Assembly (NCBI GenBank): GCA_014802435.1
Contig: JAAVCG010000001.1
Coordinates: forward strand, 1 to 56,230
DNA length: 56,230 bases
Origin: Bacteroides sp.
Lineage (GTDB): Bacteria; Bacteroidota; Bacteroidia; Bacteroidales; Muribaculaceae
Direction of reading: 5' to 3'
Every line of letters begins with the position of its first letter. Within the stretch, counting starts at the first letter, position 1. Shown here in pieces: positions 47,377 through 56,189 of the stretch. The notes beneath the pieces are model-generated. The model worked only from the letters and a program-made list of their open reading frames with translations. It did not search any database and was not told where the DNA came from. Made by a program: the position numbers and the translations under genes.

Positions 47377-47703
47377 ATGATAACAGTACTGATAATCATA
47401 ATCTTAGCCTATCTGTTTTGGCGCTACGTCGTGCCCTATCTGATTCGCCGAAAACTTGAAAAGACCTTCGGTTTTGACCCGCGTAACGCTCAGAATCAGC
47501 GCCGGCAGCGTCAGCAAACTCAACCTCAACAGCCTGCCCATAAAAAAATCATTGACCCGACTGTCGGCGAATACGTTGAGTTTACCGAAACGGAGACAAC
47601 CACACGAGTGGAAACCCCGGAAGGAACTGAAACGACCACCGTCACCGAACAGCAAATAACCGATATTCAATGGGAAGACCTGCCCCCGAAGGAATCCGAA
47701 TAA
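47377..47703 (+). CDS. DUF4834-family small membrane protein
   Basis: A 108-residue protein with one N-terminal membrane segment (VLIIIILAYLFWRYVVPYL), a basic stretch, a Q-rich linker (QNQRRQRQQTQPQQP) and an acidic Thr/Glu tail (FTETETTTRVETPEG, ending PPKESE). This layout matches DUF4834 from Bacteroidetes, which I recall near phospholipid genes. Function unknown. The last 34 nt overlap the next gene. Confidence 0.82.
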   Translation: MITVLIIIILAYLFWRYVVPYLIRRKLEKTFGFDPRNAQNQRRQRQQTQPQQPAHKKIIDPTVGEYVEFTETETTTRVETPEGTETTTVTEQQITDIQWEDLPPKESE

Positions 47704-48275
47704 TCGACGCTACGATTGACGACGCTCCGATGATTGCCCGCGCCATTATGGACGCCGTCGGACCTGAGATAGTCAACGGAATGGCCGGCGAAAACGGCTC
47801 GGCCGACGATGTCTTCGGTGTCTTTACTCGCCTTGCCCGCCGCGATGACTCCCAATATTCTTACCTCAACACGCGCATAGCCTTAGCCCCCGACGGCCAA
47901 AAGGCCGGAGTGTGCGTCAGCTATAGCGGCAAAGAATTGATCCCACTCCGCCGAGCCTTCTTTAATGAGGCCCGCCAAGTGTTCGGATGGCAATTAACTC
48001 CTGAAGAAGTGGATTCACTCCCCGGCGAAACCACCCCTGAAGAATTCTATCTCGACACCCTCTCCACCCTCCCCAAATATCGCGGCCAAGGGATAGCAAC
48101 CGCCCTGATTGCCGATGCCAAACTCAAGGCAGACCAATGCGGCCTCCCACTGGGGCTTCTATGCGCCGATGATAACCCAAGGGCCCGCAAACTCTACGAA
48201 TCTATTGGTTTCCAGCCCGTTGGGCGCCGTCTGTTTGCCGGTGAAGAAATGACAAATATGCGCCTGATTGAATAA
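47670..48275 (+). CDS. GNAT acetyltransferase
   Basis: A 201-residue cytoplasmic enzyme with a single GNAT domain: IRIIDATIDDAPMIARAIMDAVG at the start, then YLDTLSTLPKYRGQGIATALI (acetyl-CoA loop) and DDNPRARKLYESIGFQPVGRRLF. The substrate is unknown. The start overlaps DUF4834 by 34 nt. The upstream in-frame start could be at any of the first codons before IRIIDA; I keep the first ATG. Confidence 0.88.
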   Translation: MGRPAPEGIRIIDATIDDAPMIARAIMDAVGPEIVNGMAGENGSADDVFGVFTRLARRDDSQYSYLNTRIALAPDGQKAGVCVSYSGKELIPLRRAFFNEARQVFGWQLTPEEVDSLPGETTPEEFYLDTLSTLPKYRGQGIATALIADAKLKADQCGLPLGLLCADDNPRARKLYESIGFQPVGRRLFAGEEMTNMRLIE

Positions 48276-48277
48276 TT

Positions 48278-48347
48278 GCGTAAATTTTACACAAAATATT
48301 TGGCCGATTCAAAAATTATGCCTAACTTTGCAGTGTAAATATTACAC
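48278..48347. promoter_or_regulatory. Two palindromic operators flanking the ARH/NrtR promoter
   Basis: Box 1 GCGTAAATTTTACAC (48278-48292) and box 2 GTGTAAATATTACAC (48333-48347, perfect palindrome) lie 55 bp apart (centre to centre). The promoter sits between: TTG (48300-48302), 20 nt, TAACTTTG (48323-48330). Both extend with CAAA. The arrangement, upstream of -33 and at the transcription start, is typical of a repressor binding both sides. The likely binder is the NrtR protein at 49733 (inference). Confidence 0.75.
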
Positions 48348-48368
48348 AAACTCTAAATTATTACAATT

Positions 48369-49730
48369 ATGTTAGGCGCAATTATCGGCGACATCATCGG
48401 CAGTCGCCACGAATTTCATCCCACGAACAATTACGATTTCCACCTCTTCACTAACCGCTGCTTCTTCACCGACGACACCATCTGCACCTTCGGAGTTGCC
48501 GACGCACTGGTCAAATCCGAGTCTTATGCCGAGTCCATCCACTCATGGTGTCAAAAATACCCCCATGCCGGCTATGGCGGCCACTTCTACGGCTGGGTAC
48601 ATACCGCTAATCCGCAACCCTACGGATCATTCGGCAATGGCTCGGCAATGCGCGTAAGCCCCATCGGATGGTGGTTTTTCACGGCAGAAGAAGTTCTTGA
48701 AGAAGCGAAAAAGACGGCTGAATGTTCTCACAATCATCCCTTTGGAATTGCCGGAGCTCAAGCTGTAGCCATCGCCATCCATGACTGCCTCAAGCTGCGC
48801 AGAAGCCATCACGGCGGCTCCATCTCACGCGATGACATCCTCAACATAGGCCTGCGTCGCGCAATCCAATTCTACGAGTCGGACCACACGAAATTCCACC
48901 TCAATATTGAACACCATCGCAACATCTTCGACGAAACCTGTCAAGGCACCGTCCCCGTGGCCCTCGCAATCATTCTCCAAAGCCAGGGATTTGAAGACGC
49001 CGTGCGTCGCGCTGTCAGCCTCGGTGCAGATGCCGACACTCTCGGAGCCATCGTTGGCAGCATAGCCGAAGCCATCTGGGGAATACCCGAATGGATAAAA
49101 CAGAAAGCGCTGACCTATCTCGACCCCGAAATGCTCGCCCTCCTCAAGGACTTCCGCCACAAACTCCACCTTCGTCGCAAAAAATATGAGGAGGAACAAG
49201 AAGACAAAATACAACAGCATATGCTACTAATGCGCTGGAAACTCGGACTGGGCAACATGAACGACATTATGTTTGACACCCCTACCCCTTCTCCGCAGAA
49301 AACCCGCATCGCCACGGCCGACATGATGGAAATCACCCCGATACCCTCCGAGGACAAATCCATATGTACGGACTGGAAATATGGCTATCTATCTCACGAG
49401 CAGATGGATATTCTTAAGATGGGCCACATCCCCGAATCGCAGGAAGACCATTGGTTCATGTACTATGATCCCAAGGATATGACCCTCCACTATATTCGCA
49501 GCTGGACCGGAATGGAGGCGTTCACGGTCTATCTCAGCGGATATTCACGCGGAATAATAATTAAGAAAGTAGAAATCAACCGAAACCTTGCCACATTTGG
49601 CGTCAACGGGGATGATTCAGCCCTTGCTCTATTAAACTATCTGCTGACGGCAGAAACGGGTTTAGACGCCGAAACTGCCTGGAAAGAATATCTCCGGGTC
49701 TGGGCATATACTGAAAATAAATATAACTGA
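48369..49730 (+). CDS. ADP-ribosylglycohydrolase (ARH/DraG family) with extra C-terminal domain
   Basis: A 453-residue protein. Residues 1-260 form an ARH domain that should remove ADP-ribose from proteins or small molecules. The start MLGAIIGDIIGSRHEF, the metal-binding FTDDTICTFGVADAL, and SLGADADTLGAIVGSIAEAIWG carry the binuclear metal ligands. A charged helical linker follows (residues 255-290: LKDFRHKLHLRRKKYEEEQ). Then comes a C-terminal domain of about 125 residues (YLSHEQMDILKMGHIPESQEDHWFMYYD...) that I do not recognise. It is in an operon with the NrtR-type regulator 2 nt downstream, behind a two-operator promoter, so ADP-ribose/NAD status probably controls it. Confidence 0.92.
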   Translation: MLGAIIGDIIGSRHEFHPTNNYDFHLFTNRCFFTDDTICTFGVADALVKSESYAESIHSWCQKYPHAGYGGHFYGWVHTANPQPYGSFGNGSAMRVSPIGWWFFTAEEVLEEAKKTAECSHNHPFGIAGAQAVAIAIHDCLKLRRSHHGGSISRDDILNIGLRRAIQFYESDHTKFHLNIEHHRNIFDETCQGTVPVALAIILQSQGFEDAVRRAVSLGADADTLGAIVGSIAEAIWGIPEWIKQKALTYLDPEMLALLKDFRHKLHLRRKKYEEEQEDKIQQHMLLMRWKLGLGNMNDIMFDTPTPSPQKTRIATADMMEITPIPSEDKSICTDWKYGYLSHEQMDILKMGHIPESQEDHWFMYYDPKDMTLHYIRSWTGMEAFTVYLSGYSRGIIIKKVEINRNLATFGVNGDDSALALLNYLLTAETGLDAETAWKEYLRVWAYTENKYN

Positions 49731-49732
49731 TA

Positions 49733-50410
49733 ATGGAACAGAAAGAGTATTGCTACAAATATCCGCATCCGGCGGTCACGACTGATTGCGTCATCTTCGG
49801 CTTTGATGGCCAACGCCTCAAAGTGCTGCTCATCAGGCGCGGAATCGACCCTTACAAAGGCCTATGGGCGCTCCCCGGCGGATTCCTCACCCCCGACGAA
49901 ACCGCCGAGCAGGGAGCCGCACGCGAACTCAAGGAGGAAACCGGATTTGAGGCCTCCTATCTGGAGCAGCTCAGAGCCTACACGGCCCCGGGACGCGACC
50001 CCCGCGAACGGGTCATTACAATAGCCTTCATAGCCCTGGTGAAGATTGCCGACGTCTGCGGAGGCGATGATGCCGCCGAGGCCCGATGGTTTGCAACTGA
50101 CGAGATTCCGCAATTAGCATTTGACCATGACCTGATTCTGCGGGATGCGCTCACACGCCTGCGCGAGAAAATCCATTTCCACCCCATCGGCCATGACCTC
50201 CTTCCCGAGCAGTTCACCATGAAGGAGCTCCAAACGCTCTATGAATCAATCCTTAACGTCAACTTCGACCGCCGAAACTTCGCCAAGAAAATGATTCATA
50301 TCGGCATTCTCTCTCCGATTGAGGAGCCCAAATCGCGCCCGCAGCTCTATGAGTTTGATCTCAAGACCTACTCCGAGCTGAAAAACCGAGGATTCCGCCT
50401 GGAATTTTAA
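49733..50410 (+). CDS. nrtR: NrtR-type NUDIX/winged-helix transcription regulator
   Basis: A 225-residue regulator. The N-terminal NUDIX domain (about 15-150) has an intact Nudix box GFLTPDETAEQGAARELKEE, so it could bind or hydrolyse ADP-ribose-type ligands. The C-terminal winged helix (about 155-225) reads FTMKELQTLYESILNVNFDRRNFAKKMIHIGIL...KSRPQLYEFDLKTYSEL, the NrtR pattern. NrtR repressors release DNA on binding ADP-ribose and control NAD metabolism. The gene partner here, an ADP-ribosylglycohydrolase, fits. A related Bacteroidetes branch (AraR) senses sugars, so the ligand needs testing. Its stop overlaps the convergent antiporter stop. Confidence 0.9.
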   Translation: MEQKEYCYKYPHPAVTTDCVIFGFDGQRLKVLLIRRGIDPYKGLWALPGGFLTPDETAEQGAARELKEETGFEASYLEQLRAYTAPGRDPRERVITIAFIALVKIADVCGGDDAAEARWFATDEIPQLAFDHDLILRDALTRLREKIHFHPIGHDLLPEQFTMKELQTLYESILNVNFDRRNFAKKMIHIGILSPIEEPKSRPQLYEFDLKTYSELKNRGFRLEF

Positions 50411-52614
50411 CTGAGCGTACGAGCTACGGAGGGCTGACCGACGAACCAGACAATATCGCCGAGGTTAAAGCGCTGAGTCGGAGTCAATTCAACGAATTCC
50501 GAACCGCGCTGAATCGCTACGACAAGCAGATGATGCTTGCCGCGCAGATTAGCTGACGAGAGAGTCTTGCCCAACAGCGGCGAACTCTCCGTCAGCTCTA
50601 TGCTTTTAAAGCCGACATCCTCGCCTGAGCCGGTGTCTGTTGACTCCTCGGCGCCCGCCTCAATCAGCGGCATGACCTTGGTGATGTTTTCTTCCGTGCC
50701 TATAATGCCGACCAAATCGCCCGGGAAAAGGCGCTCATCCGGTCCCGGAACGGGTATCAGGCGGCCGCCGCGCATGATTGAAGCGACATTGATGCCATAA
50801 TTACTGCCGACGTTGCTTATACAGAGCCTGTCGCCGATAAACGGACTGTCATAGCCAACAGTTCCGAAGGCCATGTGCATATTGCTGACAAGATTATTAT
50901 TAGCGCCGGTGCGTCGCAATTCGCGCTCATTGAGGTTATTAAGGAACTTATTCTCAATTCGGCTGAGACGGTGACGCAAATTGCGCGAGGCAAAAATAAT
51001 CCAGAGCACAACTCCCGTAATGCCGAAAAGCATACCCAGACCAAGGCCGAAATGCGCGCTAATCACGTAAACGACGAAGCCCATGCAAATCAGCAGGCGG
51101 AAGACGGTCATGCAGACCAGCGGCGCATCAAAATGAGCGTTAGCCTTGACCAGGCGTTCCCGCTCCCAGCGCTTTGACGAGGGGAAAGTCAACCCCAACA
51201 GGAATGGAGCCATGGCAACCAATGTCAGCACGCAGCAGAGCAGACGGCCCCAGAATCCGGGCAGGAAGTTGCTAACCAGCGGATGAACATAAAGCCGGAA
51301 TACAAGCGCTATCGCCACTAAGACAACACTATAGAGCACAACTCTCCAGGCATATCGCTTGAGGACTGAGGTCCAGAGGGCGCGAACCTCTGAGGTATTG
51401 GCCGTCGACTCCGAGTAGCGGTCAACGAGCCATTGGAGCCGCTTGGGCAAATGCCGCTCTACGATGTTATAAACCGGGTCGGCACACTTGATAAATATCG
51501 GAGTGGTAAAAGTAGTGATTACCGAAACGGCCACTACTATCGGGTAAATAGTCGGGTCCAAAACTCCGAGCGACATGCCAAGTGAGGCTATGATGAATGA
51601 AAATTCACCAATCTGAGTCAAAGTGAAGCCGCTCTGAATGGCCACTTTGAGCGTCTGGCCCGAAAGGAGCATACCGGTAGTCCCAAACAGTATCATTCCG
51701 ATAACAACAGCGGCCGAAAGCACCAAAATAGGCTGCCAGTACTCCATGATTACCTGAGGATTAACCATCATGCCGACGGAGATAAAGAACACTGCCCCAA
51801 ACAGATTTTTAACGGGAGCAACGACGTGTTCAATGCGCTCGGCATAACTCGTTCCGGCAAGTATCGAGCCCATCACAAACGCCCCGAGTGCCAGTGAGAA
51901 CCCACATTCAACCGCACACACGGCCATGCCCAGACAGAGAGCCATTGAAAGCACTAACAGCGTCTCTTCATTCAGGAACCGCCGAACTCCGTTGAGGAAC
52001 GACGGCAAAAGATACGTCCCCACAAGGAACCAGATAATCAGGAAGAAACAGAGTTTGGCCACGGAATAAATCATTTCGCCACCTTCGACATTACCGACGG
52101 CCACGGACGAAAGAATAACCATCATCAACACGGCAAACAAATCCTCAACAATCAAGACGCCGAAAACCTGCGCGGCAAAGCGCTTGTGGCGCAATCCCAG
52201 GTCAGTCAGCGCCTTCAGGATAATCGTTGTCGACGACATGGAAATCATGCCGCCAAGAAAGATGGAGTTGATGTTTGAAAAGCCTAAGAGATGGCCGATG
52301 GAAAATCCCGTAATCATCATGCCGATGATGCAGACCAGGCAGGTCACAATAGCCGAACTGCCGCAACTGAGTAACTTCTTGAAACTGAACTCCAAACCCA
52401 AGGAAAAGAGCAAGACGACGATGCCTATCTCCGCCCAAAAGTCAATATTATCCGCATGGGCCAGCGACGGCAACGGCTCAAAATTTGGCGACGCCAGAAA
52501 TCCGGCGACGATATAGCCAAGCACTACGGGCTGCTTTATCCACTTGAAAAGCAGCGATACAATTGCTCCGAGGACCAGGATATAGGCCAGGTCCATAATC
52601 AGCGATTCAATCAT
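50407..52614 (-). CDS. CPA2-family cation:proton antiporter with C-terminal TrkA-C domains
   Basis: A 735-residue inner membrane antiporter of the KefB/CPA2 type. The membrane domain (about 1-390, 12 segments) has LAYILVLGAIVSLLFKWIKQPVVLGYIVAGFLASP, VVLLFSLGLEF and the helix-break GVLIVEDLFAVLMM. A second, shorter hydrophobic part follows (about 430-545). The cytoplasmic tail carries two TrkA-C-like domains (RLIPVPGPDERLFPGDLVGIIGT and VAIQRGSEFVELTPTQRFNLGDIVWFVG), which gate K+ or Na+ antiport by ligand binding. The start overlaps the MgtC gene by 4 nt. Confidence 0.9.
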   Translation of the reverse strand: MIESLIMDLAYILVLGAIVSLLFKWIKQPVVLGYIVAGFLASPNFEPLPSLAHADNIDFWAEIGIVVLLFSLGLEFSFKKLLSCGSSAIVTCLVCIIGMMITGFSIGHLLGFSNINSIFLGGMISMSSTTIILKALTDLGLRHKRFAAQVFGVLIVEDLFAVLMMVILSSVAVGNVEGGEMIYSVAKLCFFLIIWFLVGTYLLPSFLNGVRRFLNEETLLVLSMALCLGMAVCAVECGFSLALGAFVMGSILAGTSYAERIEHVVAPVKNLFGAVFFISVGMMVNPQVIMEYWQPILVLSAAVVIGMILFGTTGMLLSGQTLKVAIQSGFTLTQIGEFSFIIASLGMSLGVLDPTIYPIVVAVSVITTFTTPIFIKCADPVYNIVERHLPKRLQWLVDRYSESTANTSEVRALWTSVLKRYAWRVVLYSVVLVAIALVFRLYVHPLVSNFLPGFWGRLLCCVLTLVAMAPFLLGLTFPSSKRWERERLVKANAHFDAPLVCMTVFRLLICMGFVVYVISAHFGLGLGMLFGITGVVLWIIFASRNLRHRLSRIENKFLNNLNERELRRTGANNNLVSNMHMAFGTVGYDSPFIGDRLCISNVGSNYGINVASIMRGGRLIPVPGPDERLFPGDLVGIIGTEENITKVMPLIEAGAEESTDTGSGEDVGFKSIELTESSPLLGKTLSSANLRGKHHLLVVAIQRGSEFVELTPTQRFNLGDIVWFVGQPSVARTLS

Positions 52615-53339
52615 GAAAGTTGATTACTAAGGGTTATAGATTCAGTGGGGCCGAGGGAAGAGAGGTCCTCAAACAGAGTCATATAATCCGTCGTCTCCTT
52701 CAGCAGGACAACGAGGTTCATCCGGGTTACCCGCTCCGTATAATCATAATCGACATAAGTCTTGACCAGCGTCACGCCATGATGACGCAAAACCCGGTCA
52801 TAGGCCGACATATCCGTACATATCTCGCCGATTTTCAGGCGTATGATGCGCGATTCTGAGCCGACGGCATGCTTATGTTCAATGTTTTCGAGCTGTACCA
52901 GAATAAAGAGTATTAACAAAGTGGCAAAAATTGAAACGACATACATCCCTACTCCGACGGCCAAACCGATAATCGAAGCCATCCAGATGCCCGCCGCAGT
53001 GGTCAGTCCTCTGACGGAGCCTTTCATCTGAATAATCGCCCCGGCGCCAAGAAAACCGACGCCCGTGATGACCTGCGCCGCTATGCGCCCGGGGTCACCG
53101 TTTTTCAGCCCTACGTATTCCTGACAGACATAAATGCTGACAAGCATCGCAAGGGTGGAGCCTAACGCTATGAGCGAGAAGGTTCTGAGCCCCGCCGGCT
53201 GGCCCTTGCGCTTGCGCTCGAATCCGATGCTCGCGCCAAGTACCATACTCAGGCAGAGCTTGAACAGCGCCTGAGGAAATGATACCTCAGGCGCAGTCAG
53301 CTGCTCATACATTTCGTATATCGTCGTTAAAATCGTCAC
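52611..53339 (-). CDS. MgtC/SapB family membrane protein
   Basis: A 242-residue inner membrane protein. The MgtC core (about 20-145) has KLCLSMVLGASIGFERKRKGQPAGLRTFSLIALGSTLAMLVSIYV and ITGVGFLGAGAIIQMKGSVRGLTTAAGIWMASIIGLAVGVG. The cytoplasmic C-terminal part (about 165-242) is an ACT-like regulatory domain (RIIRLKIGEICTDMSAYDRVLRHHGVTLVKTYVDYDYTERV). MgtC proteins act in Mg2+ limitation and phosphate or ATP-synthase regulation. It is coupled by 4-nt overlaps to the coiled-coil gene upstream and the antiporter downstream. Confidence 0.92.
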   Translation of the reverse strand: MTILTTIYEMYEQLTAPEVSFPQALFKLCLSMVLGASIGFERKRKGQPAGLRTFSLIALGSTLAMLVSIYVCQEYVGLKNGDPGRIAAQVITGVGFLGAGAIIQMKGSVRGLTTAAGIWMASIIGLAVGVGMYVVSIFATLLILFILVQLENIEHKHAVGSESRIIRLKIGEICTDMSAYDRVLRHHGVTLVKTYVDYDYTERVTRMNLVVLLKETTDYMTLFEDLSSLGPTESITLSNQLS

Positions 53340-54235
53340 TTTTTCATTTCAAAGTTTCGAGAAGCCAGGCGATAATTATCCGCAAACAACTCTACGCGAT
53401 AGCTGCCGGGGTTAAGAGTGGCGTTTACATCCCAGTAAATCTTCACTCCGGCTATTTCCTGACCTTCATATTCAACTACTTTCTGAGCCGACGCTTCGAG
53501 GGTTGCACCCTCAAAGGTGAAATGAATGCCATTGCCGCTAAGGAGGTTACCCTCCGGAGAGGTGATGCGCAGATAAATCGTCTTTTTGCCGACGGGAGTT
53601 GAATTATTCTGCGGAATGGTGAACGTTACCATCAGCTGTTTGGCCTTGGTTATGTTCTTTTCATTCTTGCCGTTACCCTTGAGGGCCGTGAGGCTCACTG
53701 AGCTGACGTTCAGCTTCTCGGCAAGCACCATCTTTTCCGTCAGCACCTTGTTCTCGCGCGCAGTTGACTGAACCTGTGATGACAGCTGATTATTCTGCTG
53801 CTCAAGGGTTTCATTCTTCTGGCGGAGCTCCTGATTCTGCTGATTCAGCTCATTGATCTGCTCAACATAATGGCGCATAATCTGCTTCAAGGTAGCTATT
53901 TCAGCCTGCAACTGGGCTATGCGCTCTGACGAGAGCTTATCCCGGCGCTTGAGTTCCTGCCGAAGCTCCTCTACCTTGTTCTTGGCCGCTTCATATTCCG
54001 CGCGGATGGAGTCATTATTAAACAATACCATCTGCCCTTCATGCTGAGTGAAGCTCGCCGAGAGCTCATCATATTCATTGGTCAGCTGCAGCTGTTCATT
54101 CATCAGCTGCAACTCGGCTATCTGCTGGGTGGCCTCCTGAGTGGCCCGGTTTTGACGCACGAGCATCCAAACCAGGCAACCCAGTACTACACCTACTACG
54201 AGGCAGGCCGCTGAAATGATTACTTTCTTGTTCAT
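53336..54235 (-). CDS. Membrane-anchored coiled-coil protein
   Basis: A 299-residue protein with one N-terminal membrane anchor ([22 protein letters not shown]), a long coiled coil (about 30-175, Q/E/L-rich with heptads such as [22 protein letters not shown]) and a C-terminal beta-sandwich-like domain (about 195-299: [35 protein letters not shown]...[21 protein letters not shown]). It looks periplasmic. I do not know a characterised family; architecture suggests an envelope spacer or sensor. Four-nt overlaps join it to fumarase and MgtC. Confidence 0.75.
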   Translation of the reverse strand: MNKKVIISAACLVVGVVLGCLVWMLVRQNRATQEATQQIAELQLMNEQLQLTNEYDELSASFTQHEGQMVLFNNDSIRAEYEAAKNKVEELRQELKRRDKLSSERIAQLQAEIATLKQIMRHYVEQINELNQQNQELRQKNETLEQQNNQLSSQVQSTARENKVLTEKMVLAEKLNVSSVSLTALKGNGKNEKNITKAKQLMVTFTIPQNNSTPVGKKTIYLRITSPEGNLLSGNGIHFTFEGATLEASAQKVVEYEGQEIAGVKIYWDVNATLNPGSYRVELFADNYRLASRNFEMKK

Positions 54236-55878
54236 TTAACGATGGGGCATGCGGCACACTTGGCCTGAATTTCCGTAAAGAAGTCGTTGCCCTTGTCGTC
54301 AACAAGGATAAACGCCGGGAAGTCCTCTACTTCGATCTTCCAGATGGCCTCCATTCCCAGTTCGGGATACTCCAAGAGTTCAACCTTCTTGATTGAATTG
54401 GCCGCAAGAATTGCTGCCGGGCCGCCGATGGAGCCGAGATAGAATCCGCCATGCTTCTGACAGGCATCTGTAACCTGCTTGGAGCGGTTGCCCTTGGCTA
54501 TCATAATCATCGAACCGCCGGCTTCCTGGAACTGGTCTACGTATGAGTCCATGCGGCCGGCAGTAGTCGGACCGAAGGAGCCGCTGGCCATTCCCTTCGG
54601 AGTCTTGGCCGGTCCGGCATAGTAGATGGGGTGATTCTTCAGATATTCAGGCATCGGTTCGCCCTTGTCCAGACGTTCCTTAATCTTGGCGTGAGCAATG
54701 TCGCGGCCAACGATGATGGTGCCATTAAGGCTCAGGCGAGTGCTTACGGGATACTTGCTCAGCTCCTTCAGCACATCGGCCATCGGCTGATTAAGGTCAA
54801 TCTTAACAACTGCACCCTCGCCGGCATTACGCAGCTCTTCCGGTATCAGTTCGCCCGGATTCGAGTCCAGTTTTTCAATCCAGAGGCCCTCGCGGTTAAT
54901 CTTAGCCTTGATATTGCGGTCGGCCGAGCAGCTAACTCCCATACCGATGGGGCAAGATGCGCCATGACGCGGCAGGCGAATCACTCTGATGTCATGAGCA
55001 AAGTATTTGCCGCCAAACTGTGCGCCGAGTCCTAACTCTTCTGATGCCTTCTTAAGCTCCTTTTCAAGCTCGATGTCGCGGAAGGCATGGCCAAGTTCAT
55101 TGCCGTGAGTGGGCAGATTGTCAAGATACTTGACTGAGGCCTTCTTGACCACTTCAAGGTTCTTCTCAGCCGAGGTGCCGCCAATAACAAACGCGATATG
55201 ATAAGGAGGACACGCCGCAGTGCCAAGAGTCTTCATCTTCTCAACGAGGAAAGGCACCAGCTTCTGAGGAGTGATGATAGCCTTGGTCTCCTGATAAAGA
55301 TAAGTCTTATTTGCAGAACCGCCGCCCTTGGCAACGAACAGGAACTCATATTCTGAACCCTCGCCGGCGTGAATGTCAATCTGAGCGGGGAGGTTACAGC
55401 CCGTGTTGACCTCCTCATACATGGTCAGCGGTGCGTTCTGACTGTAACGAAGGTTATCCTCCGTGTAAGTCTTATAGATGCCGTGAGCAATCATCTCCTC
55501 GTCACAGCATCCCGTCCAAACGTGCTGGCCCTTATGGGCATGACAGATGGCCGTACCCGTGTCCTGACAGAAAGGAAGCTGACCCTTGGCGGCAATTTCC
55601 GCATTGCGCAACATGGTCAGCGCCACGAACTTATCATTTTCGCTTGCCTCCGGGTCATGCAGTATCTTTGCAACCATCTCGTTATGCTCGCGGCGAAGCA
55701 TAAACGCATTGTCGTGAGTCGCCTGGCGGGTCAACACCGTCAAGGCCTCCGGATCAACCACGAGAATCTCATGGCCGTTCCAGTTTTCAACTTTTACATA
55801 GTCTGAGGTCAGATGATAATACTCTGTTTTGTCCGGGCCGAGGGGAAACATCGGCTGATATTTAAACGGTTTCGTCAT
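54232..55878 (-). CDS. fumA: Class I (iron-sulfur) fumarate hydratase
   Basis: A 548-residue two-domain FumA/FumB-type enzyme that interconverts fumarate and malate, part of the succinate-forming branch in Bacteroidales. The alpha part (about 1-330) has [20 protein letters not shown] and [12 protein letters not shown]; the third cluster Cys is in [17 protein letters not shown]. The beta part (about 350-548) has [38 protein letters not shown] and [13 protein letters not shown]. Three Cys bind the 4Fe-4S cluster. It is the first gene of a four-gene coupled operon; promoter at 55906. Confidence 0.95.
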   Translation of the reverse strand: MTKPFKYQPMFPLGPDKTEYYHLTSDYVKVENWNGHEILVVDPEALTVLTRQATHDNAFMLRREHNEMVAKILHDPEASENDKFVALTMLRNAEIAAKGQLPFCQDTGTAICHAHKGQHVWTGCCDEEMIAHGIYKTYTEDNLRYSQNAPLTMYEEVNTGCNLPAQIDIHAGEGSEYEFLFVAKGGGSANKTYLYQETKAIITPQKLVPFLVEKMKTLGTAACPPYHIAFVIGGTSAEKNLEVVKKASVKYLDNLPTHGNELGHAFRDIELEKELKKASEELGLGAQFGGKYFAHDIRVIRLPRHGASCPIGMGVSCSADRNIKAKINREGLWIEKLDSNPGELIPEELRNAGEGAVVKIDLNQPMADVLKELSKYPVSTRLSLNGTIIVGRDIAHAKIKERLDKGEPMPEYLKNHPIYYAGPAKTPKGMASGSFGPTTAGRMDSYVDQFQEAGGSMIMIAKGNRSKQVTDACQKHGGFYLGSIGGPAAILAANSIKKVELLEYPELGMEAIWKIEVEDFPAFILVDDKGNDFFTEIQAKCAACPIVK

Positions 55879-55905
55879 AATGAATGAATGTTAAAAATCT
55901 TTCCG

Positions 55906-55937
55906 CAAATTTAGCAATTTATTCTAACATAAGCAAA
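55906..55937 (-). promoter_or_regulatory. Promoter of the fumarase operon
   Basis: On the minus strand, TTTG (55934-55937), 20 nt, TAAATTTG (55906-55913), 27 nt before the ATG at 55878. Confidence 0.8.
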
Positions 55938-56045
55938 TTTTCACCCCATTTTCACCCCCTCCCCCAAAATCATTTATCATTTTAAACCCCGGATAGGCGA
56001 CGCTATTGCCAGGACGGCGTTACAAAACTCACGATTAAGCAAAAT

Positions 56046-56087
56046 CTGACCGGGCACCGTGGCGCCCTCGCCACGGTGCCCGGTCAG
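56046..56087. repeat. Perfect 19-bp-stem palindrome
   Basis: CTGACCGGGCACCGTGGCG (56046-56064) is followed by a CCCT loop and the exact complement (56069-56087). There is no T-tract on either side, so it is not a normal terminator. It lies in the gene-free end of the window (55938-56230). Confidence 0.8.
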
Positions 56088-56093
56088 AGACCC

Positions 56094-56132
56094 CTATGGA
56101 AAGGCGGATTCCGATCCGCCGCCACCGCATAG
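56094..56132 (+). repeat. Dispersed palindromic element, copy 7
   Basis: CTATGGAAAGGCGGATTCCG to CGCATAG, including the full CTATG/CATAG ends as in copy 1. It starts 7 nt after the 19-bp palindrome. Confidence 0.9.
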
Positions 56133-56137
56133 AAGGT

Positions 56138-56189
56138 AGCCCGGAGGGCTTCCACGAGCGTTAACCCCCAGTCGCGAAGCCACTGGGGG
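56138..56189. repeat. Further small palindromes at the window end
   Basis: AGCCCGGAGGGCT (56138-56150) and the 8-bp stem CCCCCAGT/ACTGGGGG (56165-56189). The second resembles the inverted repeat at 44697 in its surroundings (AACCCC before, GGGGACA after). With the elements at 56046 and 56094 they fill the gene-free end; no ORF of interest is present in 55938-56230. Confidence 0.6.
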
